Numbered from the stretch's first letter, positions 16,003 to 25,717 are shown. The stretch is DNA of 64,000 nt from Flavobacterium sp. Root901 (GCF_001429765.1 NZ_LMJB01000005.1:374549-438548); one strand, 5' to 3'. The notes: generated by a model not told the origin, from the sequence alone. Translations and numbers: made by a program.

Positions 16003-18471
16003 CTACCTAAAAAATACCCTTTTTACACGCTGTGAAATGCTGGTCATGATTTCATACGGAATCGTTTTTAACGCCTCGGCCATTTCGATAACCGTTGGGC
16101 TTTCGCCGAAAATTATTACCGAGTCGCCTTCTTTGCAGTCAATATGGCTCACATCGACCATCAGCATATCCATACAAACACTTCCTACAATGTAGGCTTT
16201 TTGATTTTTTATCGTAACAAAACCAACCTGATTGCCCCATAATCTGGAAATTCCGTCTGCATAACCAATTGGAATTGTAGCGATTTTGGTTTCTTTTTCG
16301 GCCATAAAACGTCGTCCGTAACCTACGCTGTCGCCAGCCGGAATGGTACGAACCTGCGAAATAATCGATTTTAAGGTTCCAACATTTTCCAGATATTTCT
16401 GTTCTGCCGGATCGTTTGAAACGCCGTACAATCCAATTCCCAAACGAACCATATTGTATTGTGCATCCGGAAAATTGCTGATTCCGGAAGTATTTAAAAT
16501 ATGACGAATTGGATTTATATTCAATTCGGCCATTAATTTTGAAGATAATTTTTCGAATAAATTAATCTGCGAAATCACAAAATCATAATGGTTCAAATCG
16601 TCGCTTGTTGCCAAATGCGATAAGATACTCTGCACACGAACGGTAGAATTTCCTTTTAAAGTCGCAATTAATTCATCGATTGTATTGTTTTCAAAACCTA
16701 AACGGTGCATTCCGGTGTCGAGTTTAATATGAATTGGAAAATCTTTCAGGTTCTTCTCTCTGGCGATTTTCAAAAAAGCATTTAATCCTTTTATACTGTA
16801 AATTTCGGGTTCCAGTTTATACTGAATTATCGAAGGAAAACTGGTCGATTCCGGGTTTAAAACCATAATTGGCAATTTGATTCCGCCGTTTTTCAGCGAA
16901 ATTCCTTCATCGGCGAAAGCCACGCCTAAATAATTTACTTTATTATGTTCGAGTAATTTTGTAATTTCGAGTCCGCCGTTTCCATATCCAAAAGCTTTCA
17001 CCATTACCATGATTTTTACATCATCGGCCAGTTTTGATTTGAAATAATTTAAGTTATGATTAATAGCGTCCAGGTTAATTTCGAGAACGGTTTCATGTGT
17101 TTTTTCTTCCAGTAATGAAACGATTTGTTCAAACTGAAATGATCTTGCTCCTTTTATTAAAATTGTCTCATTATTGAAATTCAAATCTTCAATTGCAGCT
17201 ATAAATTCGGCTGTATTTTGAAACATTGTACTGTTTGGAAATTTAGAAGCAAAAGATGAAATTGTACTTCCTACACCAATAATGCGGTTGATTTTATTGT
17301 CTGAAATTAGCTGGGCTACTTTTGAATAGAGTTCTTCATTTGAAAATCCGCTTTGAAAAATATCCGATAAAATAACGGTTTTTGATGCATTCTTTTTTTG
17401 GCTTTCCAAAAAGTCTAAAGCAATTTTGAGTGATTGAAAATCAGAACTGTAACTATCGTCGATTAAACTGCAGTTATGGATCCCGTTCTTAACTTCAAGA
17501 CGCATTTGAACGGGATACAACATTTTAACACGATTTTGAATAACTTCAAAATCATATCTGAAATGCAGTAAAACCAATAAACATGAAATCGTATTTTCTA
17601 TAGAAGCCGAATCGCTGAACGGAATTTCCAGATTGTAAACTTCTTCTTTATATTGATATTTAATTATAGTAGAATCGTTTTTTATTTCTTTTTTCAGAAT
17701 AAAAACATCCGCAGAGGCATCGGTAAAACTCCATGAAAACAAAGTTCTGTTTTGAAGCGGATATTCTGCAATGAAATCAGCAAGACACTGATCTGCCAAT
17801 TCATTCTTTTGGTAAATTATAACTAAAGCTTTTTTGAAAAGCAGTAATTTTTCTTTGATTTTCTGTGTCAGGTTTTCAAAACCTTCATCGTGTGCAGAGC
17901 CAATACTGGTTAAAACTCCAATATTTGGTTTGATGATTTTTTCGAGATTTGCCATTTCGTTAACCGTCGAAATTCCGGCTTCGAAAATTCCTAAATTATG
18001 TTTTTCATTTATAGCAATAACAGAAAGCGGAACTCCTACCTGCGAATTGTAACTTTTTGGGCTTCGAATAATATTATAGTCCGGACTCAACAGGAAATTT
18101 AGCCATTCTTTTACAATAGTTTTTCCGTTACTTCCTGTTAAGCCAATTATTGGAAAACTGAATAAATCACGGTAATAAACAGCAAGTTCCTGAAGTGCTT
18201 TCAGCGTATTTTTTACCACAAAAAAATTGGCTTTTCCTTTTACATTTTCAGGGATATACTGAACTACAAAATTCTGAACTCCTTTTTCTATAAGTTCTGG
18301 AATGTACAAATGAGCATCATTATTAACACCCGAAAGGGCAATAAACAATGTTTTTGGTCCGTTTTGTAAAGAACGGCTGTCGATCGAAATATGATCAACA
18401 AAAATATCAGAATCTGAACCTGTCCATTCGGCGTTAAAAACCGGAATCAGGCTTTTTAAATTTATGCTCAT
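16003..18471 (-). CDS. murF-alr: Bifunctional MurF ligase / alanine racemase
   Basis: The 822-residue fusion supplies D-alanine and adds D-Ala-D-Ala to the UDP-MurNAc tripeptide. The MurF half (1-about 455) has the ATP loop GLTGSNGKTIVKEWL and a Mur ligase central and C-terminal region. The racemase half (about 460-822) has the PLP lysine in VMVKAFGYGNG, HLATSD, the conserved TIPIGYADGISR with the catalytic Tyr, and GSVCMDMLMVDV. This fusion is common in Bacteroidetes. A -7 box stands at 18490-18497. The K-A-F-G-Y-G form replaces the usual K-A-(D/N)-A-Y-G. Confidence 0.95.
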   Translation of the reverse strand: MSINLKSLIPVFNAEWTGSDSDIFVDHISIDSRSLQNGPKTLFIALSGVNNDAHLYIPELIEKGVQNFVVQYIPENVKGKANFFVVKNTLKALQELAVYYRDLFSFPIIGLTGSNGKTIVKEWLNFLLSPDYNIIRSPKSYNSQVGVPLSVIAINEKHNLGIFEAGISTVNEMANLEKIIKPNIGVLTSIGSAHDEGFENLTQKIKEKLLLFKKALVIIYQKNELADQCLADFIAEYPLQNRTLFSWSFTDASADVFILKKEIKNDSTIIKYQYKEEVYNLEIPFSDSASIENTISCLLVLLHFRYDFEVIQNRVKMLYPVQMRLEVKNGIHNCSLIDDSYSSDFQSLKIALDFLESQKKNASKTVILSDIFQSGFSNEELYSKVAQLISDNKINRIIGVGSTISSFASKFPNSTMFQNTAEFIAAIEDLNFNNETILIKGARSFQFEQIVSLLEEKTHETVLEINLDAINHNLNYFKSKLADDVKIMVMVKAFGYGNGGLEITKLLEHNKVNYLGVAFADEGISLKNGGIKLPIMVLNPESTSFPSIIQYKLEPEIYSIKGLNAFLKIAREKNLKDFPIHIKLDTGMHRLGFENNTIDELIATLKGNSTVRVQSILSHLATSDDLNHYDFVISQINLFEKLSSKLMAELNINPIRHILNTSGISNFPDAQYNMVRLGIGLYGVSNDPAEQKYLENVGTLKSIISQVRTIPAGDSVGYGRRFMAEKETKIATIPIGYADGISRLWGNQVGFVTIKNQKAYIVGSVCMDMLMVDVSHIDCKEGDSVIIFGESPTVIEMAEALKTIPYEIMTSISQRVKRVFFR

Positions 18472-18489
18472 TTAGAATTTTCTTTTTGT

Positions 18490-18497
18490 CAAATTTA
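18490..18497 (-). promoter_or_regulatory. -7 box TAAATTTG for murF-alr
   Basis: An exact TAnnTTTG match on the minus strand, 18 bases upstream of the start codon at 18471, implying a short leader. Confidence 0.5.
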
Positions 18498-18502
18498 AAA
18501 AA

Positions 18503-18825
18503 AGGTTTGCCACGAATTGCACTAATTTCTTGAATTATTATATTGGCTTGGTTTTTAAAATCTAGCCACAGATTAAAAGGATTAAAAGGATTTTCTAATC
18601 TGTGGCAAAAAAAGGTTTGCCGCGAATTGCACTAATTTATTTTTACTTACTGCCGTTTGTCACCCTGAGCGAAGTCGAAGGGCGTTCCAATGGGCTTCGA
18701 CTTTGTTCAGCCTGACAAAACATTTTATTTGTGTAAAAAAATAAATTGGAGAAATTAGTGCAATTCGCTCAAAAAAAATATACTAAAAATTTGTGAAAAT
18801 TTGTGCAATTCATGGCAAAAAACAT
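18503..18825. repeat. Composite intergenic repeat cluster
   Basis: This gene-free gap is built from nested inverted repeats. The word TTTGCCACGAATTGCACTAA occurs at about 18507, and its variant with CGCG at about 18617. The complement GAAATTAGTGCAATTCG lies at 18751-18767, and another GTGCAATTCATGGCAAA at about 18803. Inside are a hairpin GCCACAGATT...AATCTGTGGC (18564-18606) and an inverted pair around CACCCTGAGCGAAGTCGAAG (18661-18680) and CTTCGACTTTGTTCAGCCTG (18695-18714). No open frame of interest is present. Confidence 0.85.
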
Positions 18826-18865
18826 TTATTGATTATATTTGTTGATTACCACTAAATAAAGCGTT

Positions 18866-19471
18866 TTGAAAAAAATACTTCCACTATTCTCCTACATTCT
18901 CCATCCGATTTTTATATCGATGTATGCGACTTTATTTTACCTTTATTGTAAAGATGATATTTTTACAACACAGGAAAAATACTTTGTCCTGTTCCAGATT
19001 TTGGTCATTACAATTATAGTTCCTGTATTGTTTTTCATGCTTTTGCGCTCGACCGGACATGTAAAATCGGTTATGTTGCCAGAGATTTCCCAGCGCCGAA
19101 TTCCGCTTATTCTGCAATGCTTTTTATATATTTTATTAGTTAAAAGAAGTATTGTAATAACACGTTATCCGGAACTTCATTTCTTTTTTCTGGGTGCCTT
19201 GTTTAGTACTATTTTAGCATTAGTTTGTTCCCTTTTTAAAATTAAAGCCAGCCTGCATATGACGGCAGTAACCGGATTTACAATTTTTGTAATTGGATTA
19301 AACCTTCATTTAGAAATGCACAATCCGTATTGGGGAGCACTTTTAATTTTACTGTCGGGAGTTGTCGCTTCATCAAGATTGGAAATGAATGCACACACCT
19401 CAAAAGAATTACTTATGGGCTTATTAATAGGCGTTCTGCCTCAGATATTATTTTTGTATTTGTGGTTATAA
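18866..19471 (+). CDS. Polytopic membrane protein, PAP2-like remnants
   Basis: The 201-residue protein has about six transmembrane helices. The end ASLHMTAVTGFTIF ... SSRLEMNAHTSKELLMGLLIG resembles the last motifs of PAP2-type phosphatases (S-x-H and SR-x5-H-x3-E/D), but the full catalytic set is not evident. It may therefore be a degenerate member. The start is a TTG at 18866: a stop codon lies nine bases upstream in frame, and the next ATG is residue 19 inside the first helix. It overlaps the convergent beta-barrel gene by six bases at the stop codons. Confidence 0.7.
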   Translation: MKKILPLFSYILHPIFISMYATLFYLYCKDDIFTTQEKYFVLFQILVITIIVPVLFFMLLRSTGHVKSVMLPEISQRRIPLILQCFLYILLVKRSIVITRYPELHFFFLGALFSTILALVCSLFKIKASLHMTAVTGFTIFVIGLNLHLEMHNPYWGALLILLSGVVASSRLEMNAHTSKELLMGLLIGVLPQILFLYLWL

Positions 19472-20173
19472 AATATAGAAAATCAACCCGGCATTAAGGG
19501 TTTTCATAGTTATATTTTCTCCACTTAATGTAGTTGTTCCGTCTTTAAATAAAGGGTTCAGTCCATAATACAAATAAAGATTCCATGTATTGTAACCCGC
19601 AGAAAGATAAGGGCCGTATTGAAATTTATTAATTGCATCGTTATTGTTTATACGATACGTATTTTTTCCATCGTCTAAAATAGAGGTATTAGAAAATATA
19701 TAACTCAATTTGAATCCGGCATAAATTCTCCAGAATTTAGTACTTTCATAAGTAGAATTTCGCCATCTAAATTCTATTGGAAGATCGACAGAATATTGTC
19801 TGTATCGGTTTGAAGCAATTTCGCCCGCATCTACAACATTATAAACTGTTACGCCATTTGCATCTTTTGAAATGGCAAAGTTTTGATAATAGTTTTGATA
19901 ACTCAATCCTAAACCTGCCGCAATAGAAACCGTTCTGGATTTATTAACAGGCATATCGCGCAGGAAACCTCCGGAAAGTCCCAATGAGAATTTGTTTTGT
20001 TTGAATTTTGGAGGAATATCTGTAAACATATTGTAGGTTACAGAAAAATAAAACTGATCTTCTCTATACAAAGAATCTATTTTAACTATAGGTTTTATTT
20101 CTGCTTTGACATCTTCCTGAGAAAAAGCATTAAAAAACGAAACGAAAAACAAACAGCTAAAAAGTAATCGCAT
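19466..20173 (-). CDS. Outer-membrane beta-barrel protein (PorT-like size)
   Basis: The 235 residues start with a signal peptide (MRLLFSCLFFVSFFNAFS, then QE). The mature protein shows alternating amphipathic strands with aromatic belts (FYFSVTYNMF, RQYSVDLPIEFRW, WNLYLYYGL), and it ends in aromatic and hydrophobic residues (LIFYIL). This fits a small barrel of 8-10 strands in the outer membrane. Size and style resemble PorT-family barrels, but it lacks the usual PorT neighbours, so I do not assign type IX secretion. A -7 box TATATTTG lies at 20240-20247 on the minus strand. Confidence 0.72.
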   Translation of the reverse strand: MRLLFSCLFFVSFFNAFSQEDVKAEIKPIVKIDSLYREDQFYFSVTYNMFTDIPPKFKQNKFSLGLSGGFLRDMPVNKSRTVSIAAGLGLSYQNYYQNFAISKDANGVTVYNVVDAGEIASNRYRQYSVDLPIEFRWRNSTYESTKFWRIYAGFKLSYIFSNTSILDDGKNTYRINNNDAINKFQYGPYLSAGYNTWNLYLYYGLNPLFKDGTTTLSGENITMKTLNAGLIFYIL

Positions 20174-20360
20174 AGAATTTTTTGGTTTTAAAGTGGCGTG
20201 ATAAAATAAACGCCTGAACGGATCATTTTATTTTACTTACAAATATAATATAATGCTAGTTCAGGATAAGATTAGAAAGCAATTATTCTGTTTTTGATTG
20301 AAAATATTCTGGTTTGCTGAACTTTTTTCAAAGAATCTCCATCAGAATTTAAAAAATGAA

Positions 20361-20390
20361 TTTGTATTTGAATGATCTTTTATACCTTTG
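20361..20390 (+). promoter_or_regulatory. Promoter of the His-rich protein gene
   Basis: A -33 TTG (20362-20364) and a -7 box TACCTTTG (20383-20390) are separated by 18 bases, matching the Bacteroidetes consensus. Transcription would begin about 4-7 bases later, essentially at the ATG at 20396, which implies a leaderless or nearly leaderless mRNA. Confidence 0.6.
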
Positions 20391-20395
20391 TACCG

Positions 20396-20749
20396 ATGAA
20401 GAAAAAGCAGCTCATATTAAGTTTATCTTTAGCCGTCACAATATTGTTCTCGATATTGTTTCAGTCGATACACAGTTATGAGCATATTGTAAAACAGCTT
20501 TCAGAAAAACAATGCCATCACGATTATAACGATCCTAGTGGCGAAATAACGCATCAGCATCATAATTACGATCTTTGTTTTGTTTGTAATTTTGCTTTTG
20601 GAAGTTACATTGCCCCTCAAACTTTTTCTTTTCAATTCCATTCTTTTGACAGCGAGATTCCTTATTTCTTTCCTGTTTCAGAAAAGATTTTCTCCATTTC
20701 AAAAACGTCGTATTTATTACGGGGACCTCCTGCTTCTATAGTTTCTTAA
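20396..20749 (+). CDS. His-rich small membrane or exported protein
   Basis: The 117-residue product starts MKKKQLILSLSLAVTILFS, a signal peptide or anchor. The next part is rich in potential metal ligands: QCHHDY, ITHQHHNYDLCFVCNF. I chose the ATG at 20396 because an upstream in-frame ATG (20372) lies before the promoter's -7 box. The function is unknown. The ligand cluster and the TonB-dependent receptor gene 169 bases downstream suggest metal handling, perhaps zinc or copper. The family is not recognised by name. Confidence 0.65.
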   Translation: MKKKQLILSLSLAVTILFSILFQSIHSYEHIVKQLSEKQCHHDYNDPSGEITHQHHNYDLCFVCNFAFGSYIAPQTFSFQFHSFDSEIPYFFPVSEKIFSISKTSYLLRGPPASIVS

Positions 20750-20918
20750 TTTCGAATACTCGAAATAATTTTTACCGTTTTCTTTTTAATAAAAAATTCA
20801 AAACAACTTTGAGTTTCCTAATCCTTATTTTATTAATCAGGATCAGAATGCTTTTTATACCGTTTTAATTTTTCATTTAGAAGGAAGAAATTCAATTTAA
20901 CTATAGCAAAATTTTCAA

Positions 20919-23126
20919 ATGAAAAAATTAATAATTGCCCTTCTTTTAGGGTTTTCGGGCTTGCTTTCTGCCCAAAATTCGGTTTCAGGAACAGTAACTG
21001 ATAATCAAAATCAACCATTGCCGGGAGTGTCTGTTTACGCTTCAGAATTACATAAAGGAACAACAACGGATGCAAACGGAAAATACGAATTAAACAATCT
21101 TCCAAACGGAAATCTTCGGTTGTCTTTTTCTTATGTTGGATATGCGACTCAAAATAAAAACATTATCAAATTAGTAAAACAAAATACAGTTGATGTTACG
21201 CTCGAAGAATCGATTTTAGAAATGGATGAAGTTGTAGTTTCTACGCCTTTCAACAAACTGCAGTCACAAAACGTGATGAAAATCGAACACGAAAGCATTA
21301 AAACTTTACAGCAAAAAGGAACTTCGACTTTGATTGAAGGTTTGGCAACAATTCCCGGTGTTTCGCAGATTTCTACCGGAACTTCTATTGGAAAACCTGT
21401 AATCAGAGGTTTAAGCGGAAATCGCGTTTTAGTATATTCTCAGGGAGTTCGTATCGAAAATCAGCAGTTTGGAGACGAACACGGTTTAGGTTTAAACGAC
21501 GCCGGTATTGAGAGCGTTGAAGTTATTAAAGGCCCGGCATCGCTATTATACGGTTCTGATGCTTTAGGAGGAGTTTTATACTTTAATCCTGAAAAATTTG
21601 CTGATGCCGGTACTTTTAAAGCTAATTTCAGTCAAAAATATTTTACAAATACAGAAGGAAGTAATTCTTCTATTGGTTTAAAAACTTCTACAGATAACTG
21701 GAAATTTTTAGCCCGTGGAAGTTACAACACACATTCTGATTATAAAATTGCCGATGGCGACCGCGTAACAAATTCCCGTTATAATGAAACCGATTTTAAA
21801 ACCGGTATTGGTTACAGCAATTCGAGTTTTTCGAGTGTTTTAAGATACAATTACAATAAACTGGATATCGGAATTCCGGAAGATGGAATTGCAGAGCAGT
21901 CTTCAAGCAAAGACACACAGTTTCCGAGACAGGGAATTTTTAATCATTTATTGAGTTTAAACAATGTTATCTTTTTTGAAAACTCAAAACTTGATGTTGA
22001 TTTAGGTTATATTTCCAATGACAGAAGCGAATTTGAAGACAGTAATGAAGCTTCTCTTCATATGAAACTGAATACGCTGAATTACAATGTAAAATATCAC
22101 TTTCCTAAATTTGGAAAAATCGAAACGATTTTAGGTGCTCAGGGAATGCATCAAACCAATAAAAATTCCGGAGAAGAATATTTAATCCCGGATGCGACAA
22201 CAAATGATTTTGGCGTTTTTGGAACTGCAAATTACGAATGGGGCAACAGTGTTTTACAAGCCGGATTACGTTATGATAATAGAAAAATCACTTCTGACGC
22301 ACACGGAATTGAAGGCGAAGAAGGTTATTTTATTCCTCTTGACAAATCTTTTGACAGTTTTAATGCTTCATTAGGATATAAAACTAAACTGGCCGAACCG
22401 CTGACGCTTCGTTTAAATGTTGCATCCGGATTTAGAGCGCCAAACTTAGCTGAATTAACTTCAAACGGCGTACACGAAGGAACAAATCGTTATGAAATTG
22501 GTAATGCAGATTTGAAAACAGAACAAAATATTCAAACCGATTTGAATTTAGAATACAAAAACACCCATTTTGAGTTTTTCGTTAACGGATTTTACAATCA
22601 TGTAAATAATTATATTTACACTTCGCCAACCGGACAAATTTTAGAAGACAATGATGTTTTTGCCTATGTTCAGGATAATGCACAATTATATGGTGGAGAA
22701 GTTGGTTTGCATTTTCACCCGCATCCTTTAGACTGGTTACATTTTGAAACAAGCTTTGAAACGGTTACCGGTAAAAAAGACAACAATGATTACCTGCCTT
22801 TAATTCCTGCAAACAACTGGAATAATACGCTTAGGACTGAATTTGATATTAAAAACTGGCTAAGTGAAGGTTTTGCTTCTTTGAATGTTTCTTCGACTTT
22901 CAGTCAGGATAATGTAAGTGGTTTTGAAACGGCTTCTAAAGGTTATACTTTGGTAAATCTAGGTTTTGGAGGAACGGTAAAATTAGGAAAACATGCTTTT
23001 GACGTGAACCTGAACGGAAACAATCTTTTCGATAAAAAATACATCGCGCACCTTTCAAGATTAAAAACAGACGGAATTCCAAACATTGGAAGAAACATTG
23101 TTCTTGGGTTAAATTTTAATTTATAA
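20919..23126 (+). CDS. TonB-dependent outer-membrane receptor
   Basis: This 735-residue receptor has the signal peptide MKKLIIALLLGFSGLLSAQ, an N-terminal carboxypeptidase-regulatory-like beta domain (about 22-105, SGTVTDNQNQPLPGVSVYA), a TonB-box-like MDEVVVSTPF, and a plug domain (about 120-225, with IRGLSGNRVLVYSQGVR and GPASLLYGSDALGG). A long barrel carries the conserved FRAPNLAEL and a C-terminal FNL. It imports a substrate using energy from TonB. The His-rich gene upstream suggests a metal or metal complex. It is not a SusC partner, since no SusD gene follows. Confidence 0.92.
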   Translation: MKKLIIALLLGFSGLLSAQNSVSGTVTDNQNQPLPGVSVYASELHKGTTTDANGKYELNNLPNGNLRLSFSYVGYATQNKNIIKLVKQNTVDVTLEESILEMDEVVVSTPFNKLQSQNVMKIEHESIKTLQQKGTSTLIEGLATIPGVSQISTGTSIGKPVIRGLSGNRVLVYSQGVRIENQQFGDEHGLGLNDAGIESVEVIKGPASLLYGSDALGGVLYFNPEKFADAGTFKANFSQKYFTNTEGSNSSIGLKTSTDNWKFLARGSYNTHSDYKIADGDRVTNSRYNETDFKTGIGYSNSSFSSVLRYNYNKLDIGIPEDGIAEQSSSKDTQFPRQGIFNHLLSLNNVIFFENSKLDVDLGYISNDRSEFEDSNEASLHMKLNTLNYNVKYHFPKFGKIETILGAQGMHQTNKNSGEEYLIPDATTNDFGVFGTANYEWGNSVLQAGLRYDNRKITSDAHGIEGEEGYFIPLDKSFDSFNASLGYKTKLAEPLTLRLNVASGFRAPNLAELTSNGVHEGTNRYEIGNADLKTEQNIQTDLNLEYKNTHFEFFVNGFYNHVNNYIYTSPTGQILEDNDVFAYVQDNAQLYGGEVGLHFHPHPLDWLHFETSFETVTGKKDNNDYLPLIPANNWNNTLRTEFDIKNWLSEGFASLNVSSTFSQDNVSGFETASKGYTLVNLGFGGTVKLGKHAFDVNLNGNNLFDKKYIAHLSRLKTDGIPNIGRNIVLGLNFNL

Positions 23127-23133
23127 TTTTTAT

Positions 23134-23293
23134 TTAACCGCAAAGCATGCAGTGTCGCGCAAGGTTTGCCAGGTTCATAATAAAGCACGCGGAGACGAGA
23201 AGTCGCAAAGAAATTTAAAACTTTGCGTCTCTGCGCCTTTGCGTGATTAGTATTAAGTACTTTGCGAAAATCCTTTGCGCTCTTTGCGGTTAA
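23134..23293. repeat. Intergenic palindrome (word CGCAAAG)
   Basis: The outer arms TTAACCGCAAAG (23134-23145) and CTTTGCGGTTAA (23282-23293) are exact complements. Between them GCAAAG/CTTTGCG words recur on both strands, including CGCAAAG near 23205 and CTTTGCGTCTCTGCGCC near 23221. The element fills the gap between the receptor and peptidase genes. Confidence 0.85.
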
Positions 23294-23320
23294 AAAATTT
23301 AATAACCTCACAAAAAGTAC

Positions 23321-23328
23321 TATTTTTG
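23321..23328 (+). promoter_or_regulatory. -7 box TATTTTTG for the prolyl oligopeptidase gene
   Basis: A TAnnTTTG match 22 bases upstream of the ATG at 23351, just after the palindromic repeat. Confidence 0.45.
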
Positions 23329-23350
23329 TTACAACTGTTAATCAAAAACT

Positions 23351-25459
23351 ATGAAAAAAACTTTTATAATAATGGCTATTACAACTGCAGGAATTTCATT
23401 TGGGCAAAATAAAATTCAATACCCGGAAACTAAAAAAGGAGAAACCGTCGATGTTTATTTTGATACAAAAGTAAGCGATCCTTACCGTTGGCTGGAAGAT
23501 GACAAATCTGCTGAAACCGGAGCCTGGGTAAAAGCTGAAAATGAAGTGACTTATGGTTATTTGGATAAAATTCCGTTTCGTGAAGAACTTAAAAAACGAA
23601 TGGAAAAACTTTGGAATTACGAAAAAATAGGTGCACCATTTAAAGAAGGAAAATTTACCTATTATTATAAAAATAACGGACTTCAAAATCAATCTGTCGT
23701 TTACAGAAAAGATCAAAGCGGAAAAGAAGAAGTTTTTCTGGATCCAAATACTTTCTCAAAAGACGGCACCACTTCTCTTGGCGGTTTAGATTTTTCTAAA
23801 GATGGAAATAAAGCGGCTTATTCAATTTCTGAAGGAGGAAGCGACTGGAGAAAAGTTATAATTATTGATGCGTTATCTAAAAAAGTATTGGAAGATACTC
23901 TTGTTGATGTAAAATTCAGCGGCATTTCATGGCTTGGAAATGAAGGTTTTTACTATTCCAGTTATGACAAACCAAAAGGAAGTGAATTGTCTGCCAAAAC
24001 AGATCAGCATAAATTGTATTTCCATAAATTGGGAACATCTCAAAAAGAAGACAAAGTGATCTTTGGCGCAGACCAAAAAAGAAGATATGTTGGCGGCTAT
24101 GTTACCGAAGATAATCGCTTTTTAGTAATTACCGCAGCTAATTCGACTTATGGAAACGAGCTTTATATTAAAGATCTAAAAACACCAGACAGTCCAATTG
24201 TTACCATTGTAGATAATTTTAATACTGAAAATTCGATTATAGAAAACGAAGGAACAAAATTATTTATACATACTGATTACAACGCTCCAAACGGCCGCGT
24301 TGTTTCTGTAGATGTAAACAACCCGAAACCGGAAAACTGGAAAGATTTTATTAAAGAAACAGAGAATGTTTTGTCTCCTTCTACAGGCGCAGGATATTTC
24401 TTTGCTAACTATACAAAAGATGCGGTCTCACTGGTTTTACAATACGATTACAGCGGAAAATTAGTTCGTGAAATTAAACTTCCTGCTGTTGGAACTGCCG
24501 GCGGATTTGGTGCAAAAAAGGAAGAAAAAATTCTATATTACAGTTTTACAAACTATACAACTCCGGGAACAATCTTTTCTTTTGAACCAAAATCCGGTAA
24601 ATCAGAAATTTATCAAAAACCAAAAGTAGATTTCAAAAGTGAGGATTACGAGTCTAAACAAGTATTTTATACTTCAAAAGACGGCACAAAAATCCCGATG
24701 ATTATTACCTATAAAAAAGGAACAAAATTAGACGGTAAAAATCCAACCATTCTTTACGGTTATGGCGGATTCAACATTAGTTTAACGCCAAGTTTCAGTA
24801 TTGCCAATGCAGTCTGGATGGAAAACGGAGGTATTTATGCCGTTGCCAATTTAAGAGGCGGCGGAGAATATGGTAAAAAATGGCATGACGCAGGAACAAA
24901 ATTGCAGAAACAAAATGTTTTTGATGATTTTATTGCTGCTGCAGAATATCTGATTGCTCAAAAATACACCTCATCAGATTATTTAGCTATTCGCGGAGGA
25001 TCTAACGGAGGTTTATTAGTAGGAGCAACAATGACACAGCGTCCTGATTTAATGAAAGTAGCTTTGCCTGCCGTTGGGGTTATGGATATGCTTCGTTACC
25101 ACACTTTTACTGCCGGAGCCGGCTGGGCTTATGATTACGGAACGGCTCAGGACAGCAAAGAAATGTTTGAATATTTAAAAGGATATTCGCCAGTTCAAAA
25201 TGTAAAAAGTGGTATTAAATACCCTGCAACAATGGTAACAACAGGAGATCATGATGACCGCGTTGTTCCGGCTCACAGTTTTAAATTTGCTGCGGAATTA
25301 CAAGACAAACAAGCTGGAGAAAATCCAGTTTTAATTCGCATTGATGTAAAAGCAGGTCATGGTGCAGGAAAATCTGTTGCGGCTACAATTCAGGAAAATG
25401 TAGACATTCAGGCTTTTACACTTTACAATATGGGATTTAAAGCGCTGCCGAACAAGTAA
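23351..25459 (+). CDS. Prolyl oligopeptidase, exported (S9 family)
   Basis: The 702-residue serine peptidase cleaves short peptides after proline. The signal peptide MKKTFIIMAITTAGISFG places it in the periplasm. A seven-bladed propeller (about 90-430) covers the catalytic alpha/beta hydrolase domain. The triad is visible: Ser551 in GGSNGGLLVG, Asp in DHDDRVVP (about 636) and His670 in GHGAGKS. The RGGGEYG motif before the active site is conserved. It is a stand-alone gene between two repeat elements. Confidence 0.95.
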   Translation: MKKTFIIMAITTAGISFGQNKIQYPETKKGETVDVYFDTKVSDPYRWLEDDKSAETGAWVKAENEVTYGYLDKIPFREELKKRMEKLWNYEKIGAPFKEGKFTYYYKNNGLQNQSVVYRKDQSGKEEVFLDPNTFSKDGTTSLGGLDFSKDGNKAAYSISEGGSDWRKVIIIDALSKKVLEDTLVDVKFSGISWLGNEGFYYSSYDKPKGSELSAKTDQHKLYFHKLGTSQKEDKVIFGADQKRRYVGGYVTEDNRFLVITAANSTYGNELYIKDLKTPDSPIVTIVDNFNTENSIIENEGTKLFIHTDYNAPNGRVVSVDVNNPKPENWKDFIKETENVLSPSTGAGYFFANYTKDAVSLVLQYDYSGKLVREIKLPAVGTAGGFGAKKEEKILYYSFTNYTTPGTIFSFEPKSGKSEIYQKPKVDFKSEDYESKQVFYTSKDGTKIPMIITYKKGTKLDGKNPTILYGYGGFNISLTPSFSIANAVWMENGGIYAVANLRGGGEYGKKWHDAGTKLQKQNVFDDFIAAAEYLIAQKYTSSDYLAIRGGSNGGLLVGATMTQRPDLMKVALPAVGVMDMLRYHTFTAGAGWAYDYGTAQDSKEMFEYLKGYSPVQNVKSGIKYPATMVTTGDHDDRVVPAHSFKFAAELQDKQAGENPVLIRIDVKAGHGAGKSVAATIQENVDIQAFTLYNMGFKALPNK

Positions 25460-25480
25460 GACTTTAGAACTAAATTTTTA

Positions 25481-25702
25481 GCCACGAATTCACGAATTAT
25501 TTTGTGAGTTCGTGGTTATTTTTTACCGCGAATTGCACGAATTACACTAATTTTTCTTTTGCCCCAGATTAAAGTGTTTTTTTCTTTTGTCAGGCTTAGC
25601 GAAGTCGAAGCCCATGTCTTATTAAAATGCCCTTCGACTTCGCTCAGGGTGGCAAACGGCAGCAAGTAAAAACAGATTAGTGTAATTCGTGCAATTCGCG
25701 GC
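25481..25702. repeat. Composite intergenic repeat cluster
   Basis: It begins with a hairpin CCACGAATTCAC ... GTGAGTTCGTGG (25482-25515). The arms CGCGAATTGCACGAATTACA (from 25527) and TGTAATTCGTGCAATTCGCG (25681-25700) are exact complements. Within them lies GCGAAGTCGAAG (about 25599-25610) with CCCTTCGACTTCGCTCAGGG (25630-25649). The latter, with its flank GGCAAACGGCAGC, is an inverted copy of the block at 18651-18682. Confidence 0.85.
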
Positions 25703-25717
25703 TAACTTTTTTTCTCT

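Noticed and set aside
18866..19471. Active PAP2 phosphatase
   Set aside because: Only part of the last motifs is recognisable, and the N-terminal KxxxxxxRP motif is not seen, so catalytic activity is not claimed.
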